Shown: in pieces, positions 50,696 to 59,436 of the stretch
Position numbering within the stretch: the first letter of the stretch is position 1
Layout of the letters: each line of letters opens with the position of its first letter
Assembly (NCBI GenBank): GCA_023205875.1
Contig: CP060759.1
Span: forward strand, 659,501 to 723,500
Origin: Chloropicon primus
Lineage: Eukaryota > Chlorophyta > Chloropicophyceae > Chloropicales > Chloropicaceae
DNA length: 64,000 nucleotides
Direction of reading: 5' to 3'
Made by a program: the position numbers and the translations under genes
The notes under the pieces: model-generated
Told to the model about the DNA's origin: nothing
What the model saw: the letters and a program-made list of their open reading frames with translations, nothing else
The model's database searches: none

Positions 50696-51484
50696 ATGAA
50701 GTTCGGGGCGAATATCAGCGACTCAGACCTCCTGGGCCTGGGGTCTGACTTTCAATCGGTCAACAGCCTGGACGAGTACCACGCCAGGAGGCTCGTGTAC
50801 TTGAAGAATCTTGACCCGAACCCGAACCGTTACTCGAGGGAGCAGTGCATCGAGATGATTCACAACGAAAATCGGAGAATCTTGCAGCAGATGAGCAATC
50901 CCCCTGCACCGAGTGGTCCCCCAGCGCAACCTCCGGAGACACAGACGTACGTGTACGACCCAAGCAACCCTTATCGCCCGGAGCCGCAGCAGCCTTACAA
51001 CCCTTACCCTGGGCAGCCGCAGCAGCCTTACAACCCTTACCCCGGGCAGCCGCAGCAGCCTTACAACCCTTACCCGGGGCAGCCGCAGGCACCCTACAAC
51101 CCGTACCCACCGCAGCCTTACCAGCCCCAAGGGCCAAGCACGAGGCGAGAAGAGTACTTGGACAGAAAGGAGATGCAGAGGCGGGAGAGGCAGCTTGAGC
51201 GGGAGGAGAGGCAACTGGAGCGAGAGAGGAGGAACGTCGAGAGGCAGAAGGAAAGAATGTACAGGGAGAACGAGCGAATTCACAGGCAGCAGGACAGGAT
51301 GCACCAGCAGCAAGTGCGTGCAAATATTCGGATGGCGATGCGAGGGGGGCGCATCATGCAAAGAGTGGAGCGGGAGATCGTCAACGGCATCACCGGGCGT
51401 GGGCACCACCACCACAACGACGGTCGCCTTGGTCCGGGTGGACCCCACCACCCGCACCACCACCCGCACCACCACCGAAACTAA
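50696..51484 (+). CDS. Low-complexity protein with PYNPYPGQPQQ repeats and His-rich tail
   Basis: This 262-residue protein has an N-terminal 65 residues that look globular (SDSDLLGLGSDFQSVNSLDE, NRYSREQCIEMIHNENRR). Then come three to four tandem PYNPYPGQPQQ units (33 bp period, about 50993-51115), a long charged helix rich in Arg, Glu and Gln (REERQLERERRNVERQKERM) and a His/Pro tail (PHHPHHHPHHHRN). Pro/Tyr/Gly/Gln repeats of this kind occur in membrane-binding or phase-separating proteins; here the function is unknown. Its stop lies 50 bp from that of the convergent epimerase. Confidence 0.75.
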   Translation: MKFGANISDSDLLGLGSDFQSVNSLDEYHARRLVYLKNLDPNPNRYSREQCIEMIHNENRRILQQMSNPPAPSGPPAQPPETQTYVYDPSNPYRPEPQQPYNPYPGQPQQPYNPYPGQPQQPYNPYPGQPQAPYNPYPPQPYQPQGPSTRREEYLDRKEMQRRERQLEREERQLERERRNVERQKERMYRENERIHRQQDRMHQQQVRANIRMAMRGGRIMQRVEREIVNGITGRGHHHHNDGRLGPGGPHHPHHHPHHHRN

Positions 51485-51533
51485 GAAACAAGTGTCAAAC
51501 TAAAATGGCGGCGTTTACAGCATCTCTCCGAAC

Positions 51534-52598
51534 CTAAGCCGTCCTCGTTGTCGTGTCAAACTTGTAGACCATGTAATGCGAATACCTTTCGCCGGGCTGA
51601 AGGACGTTTGTCGGAAAGTTCGACTGATTCACCGCATTCGGGAACCCTTGGGTCTCCAAACACAACCCACCGTGGACCTTGTAAGTGGCGTCCTCCTTCG
51701 TCCCTTGCGCCTTCGTGAGGCTGCCATCCAGAAAGTTTCCCGAGTAAAACTGTACTCCCGGTGCCGAGGTGCTGAGCTCCACCTTCCTCCCAGACGTTTC
51801 CTCCTCGAGCACTGCAGCCAGGTGCAATGGGGTGCTCGTGGCCACCCTGTCGTACTCCCTGCGAACGCTCTTGTCCAACACAAAGTTGTGGTCAAACCCC
51901 CCAGGAACCTCAGCAATGCGCTCGCCAACGCGCACACCTTGGGCGGGGAAGTGGAACGGTGTCCCCTCCGTGGGCGCGAGTTCGCCCGTGGGTATCAGTT
52001 TCCCATCGACAGGGGTGTACTCCCTGGCGTTCAGGTGGAGTTTGTGGTTCAGCACGTCAGACCCGCTCGCGTGACCCGTCAAGTTGAAGTAGCCGTGCTG
52101 AGCCAGCGATATTGGCGTCGCTTTCGTCGTGATCGCCGACATGGCCACCACCAGCATCCCATCATCCGAGTCCGAAGGCTCGGTCAGCGTGTAACGCACG
52201 GTAACTGTCACTTGCCCTGGAAAGCCTTGGTCTCCGTCCTCGGAGAGGTGAGACAGGGTGACCGACCGCCCTTCCTCGTGGGAAACCACGCCCCAGGTGG
52301 CCTTGTCGAACCCCACCTGCCCCCCGTGGAGCGTGTTCCCGTTCTCATTCACACTCACTTGGAACTCCTCTCCCCCGATCTTGAACTTTCCTCCCTCGAT
52401 ACGGTTGGCGACCCTTCCAACGACGACACCAAAGTAGGGACTCGTGCCGTCCGCGTAAGACTCGAGCCGGTCGAAGCCGAGGACGACGTCGCTCGGCTCC
52501 CCCTTCGCGCTGGGGAGGATGAGTCTCTGCACGAGAGCACCCAGAGGCCTAATGTGAACCTCCACGCCCTTGGAATTCTTCAGCACGTACGTCTCCAT
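51534..52598 (-). CDS. GALM: Aldose 1-epimerase (galactose mutarotase)
   Basis: This 354-residue enzyme interconverts alpha and beta anomers of aldoses. Family motifs are PYFGVVVGRVANRIEGGKF, NGNTLHGGQVGFDKATW, AQHGYFNLTGH (catalytic His), DHNFVLD and CLETQGFPNAVNQ (catalytic Glu). The ATG at 52598 starts METYVLKNSKGVEVHIRPLG directly at the first beta strand, so it is probably cytosolic. It is intronless. Confidence 0.95.
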   Translation of the reverse strand: METYVLKNSKGVEVHIRPLGALVQRLILPSAKGEPSDVVLGFDRLESYADGTSPYFGVVVGRVANRIEGGKFKIGGEEFQVSVNENGNTLHGGQVGFDKATWGVVSHEEGRSVTLSHLSEDGDQGFPGQVTVTVRYTLTEPSDSDDGMLVVAMSAITTKATPISLAQHGYFNLTGHASGSDVLNHKLHLNAREYTPVDGKLIPTGELAPTEGTPFHFPAQGVRVGERIAEVPGGFDHNFVLDKSVRREYDRVATSTPLHLAAVLEEETSGRKVELSTSAPGVQFYSGNFLDGSLTKAQGTKEDATYKVHGGLCLETQGFPNAVNQSNFPTNVLQPGERYSHYMVYKFDTTTRTA

Positions 52599-53065
52599 CT
52601 TCCCACGGATGCTTCTCCGGATGCTTCGGCACCCCAAAATATCTCCCTCCCTCTCAAAAGAACAAACAAAACCACGCAACCACGTGGAGAGCCAGAGAGA
52701 ATGCCTTTCGATCGAACCGAAGTCCCCTCCCTCCGCGGCCTCTGCTCCCTCCCTCCCTCGCGGCCTCACTGTCCCTCTCCCGCGCGCGGCCGATCGATCG
52801 TACGTTAGCAATGGAGTGGAGGGACTCCGAGGACGAGGAGGAGAGAGAGGGAGAGAGGGAGGGAAAGTGTGTGAAGGGAGGAGGTTTGCGAGGGATAGAA
52901 CCGTGTCCGATCGATCGGTCGTCTCACGGGCTTTCGAACGACACCTCGGTCGAGGGATTTGGCGTGCCAGTTCGAGCATTGGAGGGGAAGGATTGATCCA
53001 CGGACGGAGGAGAGGGAGGAGAGGGAGGGACGGAGTCGTTCCTCAGCAGGGGACGCGGTCAAAGG
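52599..53065. other. Divergent intergenic region, epimerase / amine oxidase
   Basis: This 467 bp spacer contains a GAGAGG/GAGGGA tract (about 52830-52865) and three or more gatcgatcg palindromes (near 52792 and 52910). No gene is supported. Confidence 0.4.
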
Positions 53066-55517
53066 ATGGTGAAGTGCAAAGCGAAGTCGAAGGGGTACGC
53101 ATTGAAAGGATGCAACTGCGAGCGGTGTGACTTGCTCAGATCAAAGCAACAGGAAAGGAAGGACAAGGGGTGGGGTTGCTCAAAGTGCAGGTACTCCCAG
53201 AATGGATGCTTACGATGCGACGAGGCGAAGAGGCGGAGGTACGAGGCGAGAAAGGCTGCCGAGGCCGAACTTGGGCCCGAATGCTGCATCCCAAGGAACC
53301 AGAGGCAGCTCGCCTTGCTTGAGAGGAGGAAGGAGAAGGAGGAGGAGGCCAAGCTCAAGAGCTCCACTCGTAAGGCGACCAAGAAGACGAAGGGCAGGAA
53401 GATCAAAAAGGTGACCAAGGCCAAAAGGGCGAAGAAGGAGGTCGTGGCAAAGCGAGAGCAGGAGAAGGTGGTTGGTCTTTTCCCTCAGTGGCACCGCATC
53501 AACGAGGTGGACCTTGTCGCGGACTACGAATGGGTCGGTGAGGGCGGGGCGGAGCTCAAACCACTGACGGAAAGGAAACCGAAAGTCGTGATCATTGGGG
53601 CTGGGGTGGCAGGCTTGACGGCGGCGAAGGCACTTGAAGAGGACGGGCGATTCGACGTGACAATTCTCGAGGCGCGGGACAGGATCGGAGGAAGGATAGA
53701 CACGCTGAGACTTCCTGAGCGACCGGACAGGGAAGGGAGAATGATTCCCTCCTGCTCCGTGGATCTAGGGGCATCGTACATCCACGGATGCGGGGACGAA
53801 GAGCACCCAATCTACGCGCTTGCAAAGGAACTGGGAGTGACTTGCGAGCCATCAAGCAGCGCCGAAACATACGTGGACAAAGCGTGCGCGTGGTTCAATC
53901 ATACGACGGGAAGGAGGATTGTGAAAGCAAGGGTAAGCGAAAAGTCACGGATCCCTGGACGACGAAGCTTGTGCGAGCGAGCTGCCTGGCCAACTGACGG
54001 TTGGATGTGTGCCCTGTTTGCCTTTCCGAGTGTAGATTGCAAAGGTCCACCAGGTCATGTATGCGGCCGCGCAGAACATTATCGATACAGCTGTCAAGGA
54101 GAGAGCGGCGGGGAAGGCGGACTTTCCTCTGTCTGATATCTTCGAAAGCGCCGTAGAATGCGGAATCAAGCAGAAGAAAGTCTCCTCTTTCGATGACCTG
54201 GACAGAACGATGCTCTTCTGCGCTGCCAAGAGGGCGTGGCAGATTTGCGCCGATTTCAGCAAATTGTCTGGCCTCCAGGAAGCGGCTTGGGTGGAGGAAG
54301 CGGCTGAAACTGAAGCCAAGGAAACCAAGGAAGCTGGAGGAGATGGGGGGAAGATGAAAAGCGAATCGCCGTCTCAGGAAGCCGATGAACCCGGCGCCAG
54401 GCTTGATGATCTGCCCCAACCGATCTTGTTCCCGTTCGAAGCGACCGAGCGTCCACCCGCGGGCGGTATTCCCGTCCTGACTGGGGAGGCGATGACAAGG
54501 GACGTGAAAGGGGAAAAGAAGAAACGCCGAAAGAGATCAAGAGAGAAAAAGAAGACGATTGAGTACCACCCCACCGATCGCATCGTGGTGGACGGCTACT
54601 TTGACTTTCTGATCAGGCACTTGGAAGGGAAAGCGGCGGTGCACACGAACACAACCGTGAAGCAGGTGAACAGCTACCCCGGTGGATGCCTTGTGGCGAC
54701 TGCCGACAAGAAAAAGTACCACGCCGAGTACGTGTTGGTCACCCTTCCTGTCGGCGTCCTGAAGTCTACTTCCACGACGTCGAGGGTGCGGTTCCACCCC
54801 CAGCTGTCCCAGAGGAAGCGGGACGCCATTCGGACGTTCGGGATGGGCTCGGAGAACAAGATCGTCCTGAGATTCGACCCCCTGGATGTTTTCTGGCCAA
54901 CGAGTGTCCCTTACTTCATCAGCACGGACGACAGGTTCCGATTCCTGAGCCTGCACTACTATGGGAAGCCCGGCATCCTTGTGGTCCACGGCCAGCCGCC
55001 CTTCTCCTGGAATTGGGGCGGCCTGGACGACACGAAACTGGTTTTGACGCTCAGAGAATCCCTGGCCAGCATGTTTGGGCTCTCGAAGACCCCCGAGCCT
55101 CTTGAGACCCACGTCACGAGGTGGGACCGCGATCCATTTTCGCTCGGTTCCTACTCGTACTTCTCCGTGGGCTCGAGCATTGAAACGGTGCAGGACTTGG
55201 GGTCCTGCGAGGGCCTGCCGTCCGAGAAGCGCGTTCACTTTGCCGGGGAGGGGTGCAGCAACGAGGGCCACCAGTGTGTCCACGGCGCCTACGGCACGGG
55301 GCTGGATGCGGCCAAGTGCATCATCGAGAGGTACAAGGGGGACGGGAGGGACGCTGGGCCGCCCAAGGAGGGCTACGGCGCGACCTGGACCCCCGCCCAG
55401 AGCGTGGAGTGCAGCGCCTGCGGGCAGTGGAAGGACATCAGCGTGAGCGAGGAGGAGTTCGAGCGAATCGGCATGATGGAGACGTGGGCCTGCGAGGCGT
55501 GCGAGGCGGCGGCATGA
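53066..55517 (+). CDS. LSD-like flavin amine oxidase with Cys-rich N-terminus and C-terminal CW zinc finger
   Basis: Two exons (53066-53932 and 54036-55517; 103 bp intron, phase 0) give 782 residues. The N-terminus has clustered cysteines (GCNCERCDLL, GWGCSKCRYSQNGCLRCDEA), a probable zinc module, followed by a Lys-rich stretch. The FAD motif VVIIGAGVAGLTAAKALEED starts near residue 172. An acidic/Lys-rich insertion (about 54260-54550) interrupts the amine oxidase fold. GSENKIVLRF carries the Lys matching LSD1 K661, and HFAGEGCSNEGHQCVHGAYG closes the FAD site. The last 50 residues (VECSACGQWKDISV, TWACEACE) match a CW histone-reading finger. This is probably a histone demethylase resembling LSD2 (KDM1B), which also carries a CW finger; no SWIRM is visible. 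Confidence 0.85.
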
Positions 55518-55640
55518 TTTTGATTTTGTACTACTACTGTATTCTAGCGATCAAGGGTCAACAAGATGAAGACGAAGAAGGAATGAAAAAGGCCTTGGTC
55601 ACGACTGCTGCTCTCATCTTGCGCGCGCGTCGCTTTCCTC

Positions 55641-56039
55641 CTACGCGGTGGTCCCGGAGCGCTCCTTCGCCTTCTCGGACTTGAGGATGTGCTCCCAGAC
55701 CGTCTCTCCGCCCGGCTTGGCGCTGTCCCACTTGTCGCGGGACACCTTGCCGAAGCTGCCGTAGGAGCGAGGCCCGGAGGTCCCCTTGCCGAGGTGCCAC
55801 ACGTCGCGCCCGGACATGGACCTCGCCCTCTTGGGCGAGCCCAGGTCCGTCCTCGGGGACCCGGGCAGGGGGGAGAGAGGGGACCCCGCGGTGCCCCGAG
55901 GCGACTCGGGAGGCACCTCGGCCACGTGCTTGTCGATCATCGAGATCAGGTTCTCCATGTTCCGGATGCTCCTCGGGGTCGTGCTCGCCTCGGGAAACCC
56001 GGGCTCCTCCGACACGTCCAGAAAATCAAAAGGGTTCAT
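55641..56039 (-). CDS. Hypothetical protein, Ser/Pro-rich with conserved-looking ends
   Basis: This 132-residue ORF starts MNPFDFLDVSEEPGFPE with an NPF motif, has a Pro/Ser-rich middle (SPLSPLPGSPRTDLGSPKRA) with several SP sites, and ends GRDVWHLGKGTSGPRSYGSF then WEHILKSEKAKERSG. Its composition is that of a real, partly disordered protein. I do not recognise it. Phosphorylation by proline-directed kinases is plausible. It is convergent with the amine oxidase gene. Confidence 0.6.
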   Translation of the reverse strand: MNPFDFLDVSEEPGFPEASTTPRSIRNMENLISMIDKHVAEVPPESPRGTAGSPLSPLPGSPRTDLGSPKRARSMSGRDVWHLGKGTSGPRSYGSFGKVSRDKWDSAKPGGETVWEHILKSEKAKERSGTTA

Positions 56040-57567
56040 TCTTCCTCGAGGCTCTTTCTTTTGGGTTTTCTCTCTCTCTCTGCGCTGAGAGAAAAGAAAA
56101 GAAAGGAAAAGAGAGAAAAAAAAACTCTTCGCCGCTCGCGAGACCTAGCTTCGGTCGGACGATGCTTTTCTGACTCTCTGAGAACCGCCTCACAAGCACG
56201 CGCGCCGAGACGTTACGCGGTCTTCTTCAAAAACCGTTACCCTCGTGACCTGACCTGGCTCTTCTTATCTTTTTTTGAGTATCGGATTATGTGGAATTGC
56301 TACGGCCCTCCCCGATTTTTTTATTTTTTTGCAAAGTAGAAAATCCATTGCATTAGTTCGAGCAGCTCCGACGAGACGAGACGAGCATGTGCGCGACCAT
56401 GAGAGGACTTTGAAGGAGGAGTCTCTCCCCTTTCCCTCCCTTGTTCCCTTGGTTGGCACTGCAAGCAATGCGCCTTGAGGCACTGTGTTGATAGGTGTTG
56501 CACCCTGGCCTACCCCCCTCTCTCCCTCTCTCCCTTTCCCTCTCCCTCTCCCTTTCCTCCAACTTGGAAGGAGGAGTCTCTCCCCTTTCCCTCCCTTGTT
56601 CCCTTGGTTGGCACTGCAAGCAATGCGCCTTGAGGCACTGTGTTGATAGGTGTTGCACCCTGGCCTACCCCCTCTCCTCTCTCCCTTTCCCTCTCCCTTT
56701 CCTCCAACTTGTTCTCCCTTTCCCTCCCTTGTTCCCTTGGTTGGCACTGCAAGCAATGCGCCTTGAGGCACTGTGTTGATAGGTGTTGCACCCTGGCCTA
56801 CCCCCCTCTCTCCCTCTCTCCCTTTCCCTCTCCCTCTCCCTTTCCTCCAACTTGGAAGGAGGAGTCTCTCCCTTCCTCCCTTGTTCCCTTGGTTGGCACT
56901 GCAAGCAATGCGCCTTGAGGCACTGTGTTGATGGGTGTTGCACCCTGGCCTACTCCCTCTCTCCCTTTCCTCTCCCTCTCCCTTTCCTCCAACTTGGAAG
57001 GAGGAGTCTCTCCCCTTTCCCTCCCTTGTTCCCTTGGTTGGCACTGCAAGCAATGCGCCTTGAGGCACTGTGTTGATGGGTGTTGCACCCTGGCCTACCC
57101 CCCCTCTCTCCCTCTCTCCCTTTCCCTCTCCCTCTCCCTTTCCTCCAACTTGGAAGGAGGAGTCTCTCCCCTTTCCCTCCCTTGTTCCCTTGGTTGGCAC
57201 TGCAAGCAATGCGCCTTGAGGCACTGTGTTGATGGGTGTTGCACCCTGGCCTACTCCCCCCCTCTCTCCCTCTCCTCCCCCCCTCTCTCTCTCTGCTGCT
57301 CTCCTCTAGAAGAACTGTCTTGGATATATATTGGATTGGCACAGCATCAAAGCCAATGAAAACCGTCCTGTGCAAGGGCATCTTTGTCTTCTCCTCGGGG
57401 GAAGTCCGCACGATGTGGCCTCGTCCGTCACGCACTCCCCCTCTCCCAATCTCAGACAAACTTCCAACCCCAACCTTCCTTCACCCAGCTGCCAGGAGGC
57501 AGTTTCCGTTTTGTTCAATTTTCTCCTCCCCAGCCTCCAAAAAGCGAAGAGCTCCTGGAGCTGGAGG
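56040..57567. other. Long divergent intergenic region dominated by a minisatellite
   Basis: This is 1.5 kb between the hypothetical gene and the Qri7 homolog. The first 360 bp are A/T-richer than the rest. From about 56408 to 57260 it is the tandem array described separately. The last 250 bp hold CT tracts and the Qri7 upstream region. Every ORF across the array is a by-product of the repeat. Confidence 0.7.
56408..57262. repeat. Minisatellite, six copies of a 142-158 bp unit
   Basis: Each unit has a constant core (ggttggcactgcaagcaatg, then cgccttgaggcactgtgttg, ending caccctggcctac) and a pyrimidine tract of CTCTCCCTTTCC units whose length varies between copies. Copies begin at about 56412, 56561, 56706, 56849, 56991 and 57147. 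One copy lacks the ggaaggaggagtctc segment. The cores are nearly identical; the last three copies share a g for a change in the gttgat(a/g)ggtg segment. Confidence 0.95.
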
Positions 57568-59055
57568 ATGCTGGCTCCACCAACGCTGCTGTCCCGCAGG
57601 CTGGCGGTCCTCCCGCTGAGGCTGAGCCCTCCCTCCCCCCTGTCGCGAGCCGCGAGGGCGGCGCAACCCCGCCCAGCTCTCTACGACGCGGTGGACAAGC
57701 GGCTGCATCAGCATCAGCATCATGCTGATGCTGATGCTGATGCCGCGAGGAGGAGGTTCAGCGCCCGGCTGGCCTCGACGTCCGCGGCCCAGAGCTCTCG
57801 TCGCGTCGTCGTCCTCGGGATAGAGACGAGCTGCGACGACACGGCGGCGGCGGTGGTGACGGAGGGCGGCGAGGTTCTGGGCGAGGCCATCCTGTCCTCC
57901 GTGGACCTCCAGGCCAAGTGGGGAGGGGTGGTCCCCGCACTGGCGCAGCAGGCGCACGTGGAGGCGATCGACAAGGTGGTGGGCGACACGATGGCCTCCG
58001 CCGGCCTGCGACCCGAGGACCTCTCCGCCGTCGCGGTGACGATAGGCCCGGGCCTGAGCCTCTGCCTCAAGGTCGGCGTGCTCAAGGCAAGGGAGGTGGC
58101 CCACGAGGGCGGGGTTCCCCTCGTCCCGGTCCATCACATGGAGGCCCACGCCACCGTGGCGCGAATGCTTTGCCACGCCGGGGGCGAGAGCCTGGAGTTC
58201 CCCTTCCTGGCGCTCCTGGTCTCGGGGGGGCACAACCTGCTGGTGCTGGTGGAGGGCTTGGGGAGGTACAAGATCCTTGGGACCACCCTGGACGACGCGG
58301 TCGGCGAGGCCTACGACAAGGTGGCGAGGCTCCTGGGGCTGGACCTGTCGAGGGGGGGCGGTCCCGCAGTGGAGGCACTAGCCCTCAGGGGCGACGCCTC
58401 GGCCTTCGACTTCCCGGTCCCCCTGAAGAACTCCAGGGACAAGGCCAAGAACTGCGACTTCAGCTTTGCGGGGCTCAAGACTTCGGTGAGGACGGCGGTG
58501 GAGAGGACGATCGGCCTCCCTTCCGCGGGGCCGGGGGACCGGGGACCGGAAATCGGGCAGAGCGAGCAGCTGAGGGCGGACATCGCGGCGTCTTTCCAGA
58601 GGGTGGCTGTCGAGCACCTTTGCCTGAGGACGAGGACCGCGGTGTCCTGGGCCAGGCAGACCCACCCGGAGATCAAATCCATCGTCGTGGCCGGCGGGGT
58701 GGCTGCGAACAAGGTCCTGAGGGCGAACCTCGAATCCCTCGCCGCCGACTTGGACATGGACCTGGTCTGCCCACCCCCGCGGTATTGCACGGACAACGGC
58801 GTCATGGTGGCTTGGGCGGGTCTGGAGAGGCTCCGCAGCGGCGTGGGCGTTGGAGCCGTCCCCGAGTCGGCCAAGCCGGCCGAGGGGGAGTGGGTGGAGC
58901 TGAGGCCCAGGTGGCCTCTTGGCGAGCTCGACGAGCGCTGCTCCCAGCAAAGGCAAAACATAAAGAGCGCAAAGACCAAAAACATGAAGATGAGCCTCAC
59001 TCAGGAAACGGCCTTGCTCCTGGCCGCGGACGGGGCCAGGCTCCAACGAACCTGA
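57568..59055 (+). CDS. OSGEPL1: tRNA threonylcarbamoyladenosine transferase, mitochondrial (Qri7/OSGEPL1/TsaD)
   Basis: This 495-residue protein installs t6A37 on ANN-decoding mitochondrial tRNAs. A leader of about 75 residues (MLAPPTLLSRRLAVLPLRLS...) is Arg/Leu/Pro/Ala-rich, fitting mitochondrial import. The ASKHA-fold core has VLGIETSCDDTAAAVV, the metal site VHHMEAHATVAR, LLVSGGHNLLVLV, DDAVGEAYDKVARLLGL, AGGVAANKVLRANLE and CTDNGVMVAWAGLERL. The leader contains a perfect DNA palindrome encoding HQHQHHADADADA. It is intronless, with the start at the first ATG of the conserved frame. Confidence 0.95.
   Translation: MLAPPTLLSRRLAVLPLRLSPPSPLSRAARAAQPRPALYDAVDKRLHQHQHHADADADAARRRFSARLASTSAAQSSRRVVVLGIETSCDDTAAAVVTEGGEVLGEAILSSVDLQAKWGGVVPALAQQAHVEAIDKVVGDTMASAGLRPEDLSAVAVTIGPGLSLCLKVGVLKAREVAHEGGVPLVPVHHMEAHATVARMLCHAGGESLEFPFLALLVSGGHNLLVLVEGLGRYKILGTTLDDAVGEAYDKVARLLGLDLSRGGGPAVEALALRGDASAFDFPVPLKNSRDKAKNCDFSFAGLKTSVRTAVERTIGLPSAGPGDRGPEIGQSEQLRADIAASFQRVAVEHLCLRTRTAVSWARQTHPEIKSIVVAGGVAANKVLRANLESLAADLDMDLVCPPPRYCTDNGVMVAWAGLERLRSGVGVGAVPESAKPAEGEWVELRPRWPLGELDERCSQQRQNIKSAKTKNMKMSLTQETALLLAADGARLQRT
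57705..57737. repeat. Perfect 16 bp inverted repeat inside the Qri7 leader
   Basis: The left arm gcatcagcatcagcat (57705-57720) and its exact reverse complement (57722-57737) flank a single base, within a CATCAG/CTGATG trinucleotide-like run. In frame it encodes alternating His/Gln and then Ala/Asp. Confidence 0.95.
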
Positions 59056-59436
59056 GTGGTGGAGCAAGTAAACGATGTTTTATCCAATCGCTTATCTTGT
59101 TTGGCACTTGAAACCCAAGACGCCAGAGAGCAACAATGCCGGGACCAGTAATATCACCCTCCAAGAATGTCCTTCTCGTCCCCCCTCCCACTGGTTGTCC
59201 CTGCTCCTCCCTCCATTTGACCAATCAGCCAGCCGGGGAGGGGAGGAGATCCTGCAGGCGAAAAAAAAGGGGTACGAGAGAGGGAAGACGACAACGCCGA
59301 GGAGGACGAGGACGAGGGGGGCGAGGGGGGCGAGGGAGAGGCTGCGAGGTGTTCCCGAAGGGAATGGCGTGATAAGGGTCGCCTCGCCGCGTCACGAGAA
59401 GAAAGTTGCTGAGCCTGCGCCAAGGAGCTGACCAAG
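59056..59436. other. Intergenic, Qri7 homolog to SPDKDPRK-repeat gene
   Basis: This 381 bp stretch has a GAGGACGAGGACGAGG-type run (about 59295-59340) just ahead of the next gene. No independent gene is supported. Confidence 0.4.

Noticed and set aside
56265-57224. Gly/Arg/Glu-rich 319-codon ORF across the 56-57 kb array
   Set aside because: It is repeat translation; every unit gives the same CSANQGNKGG-type peptide in several frames.
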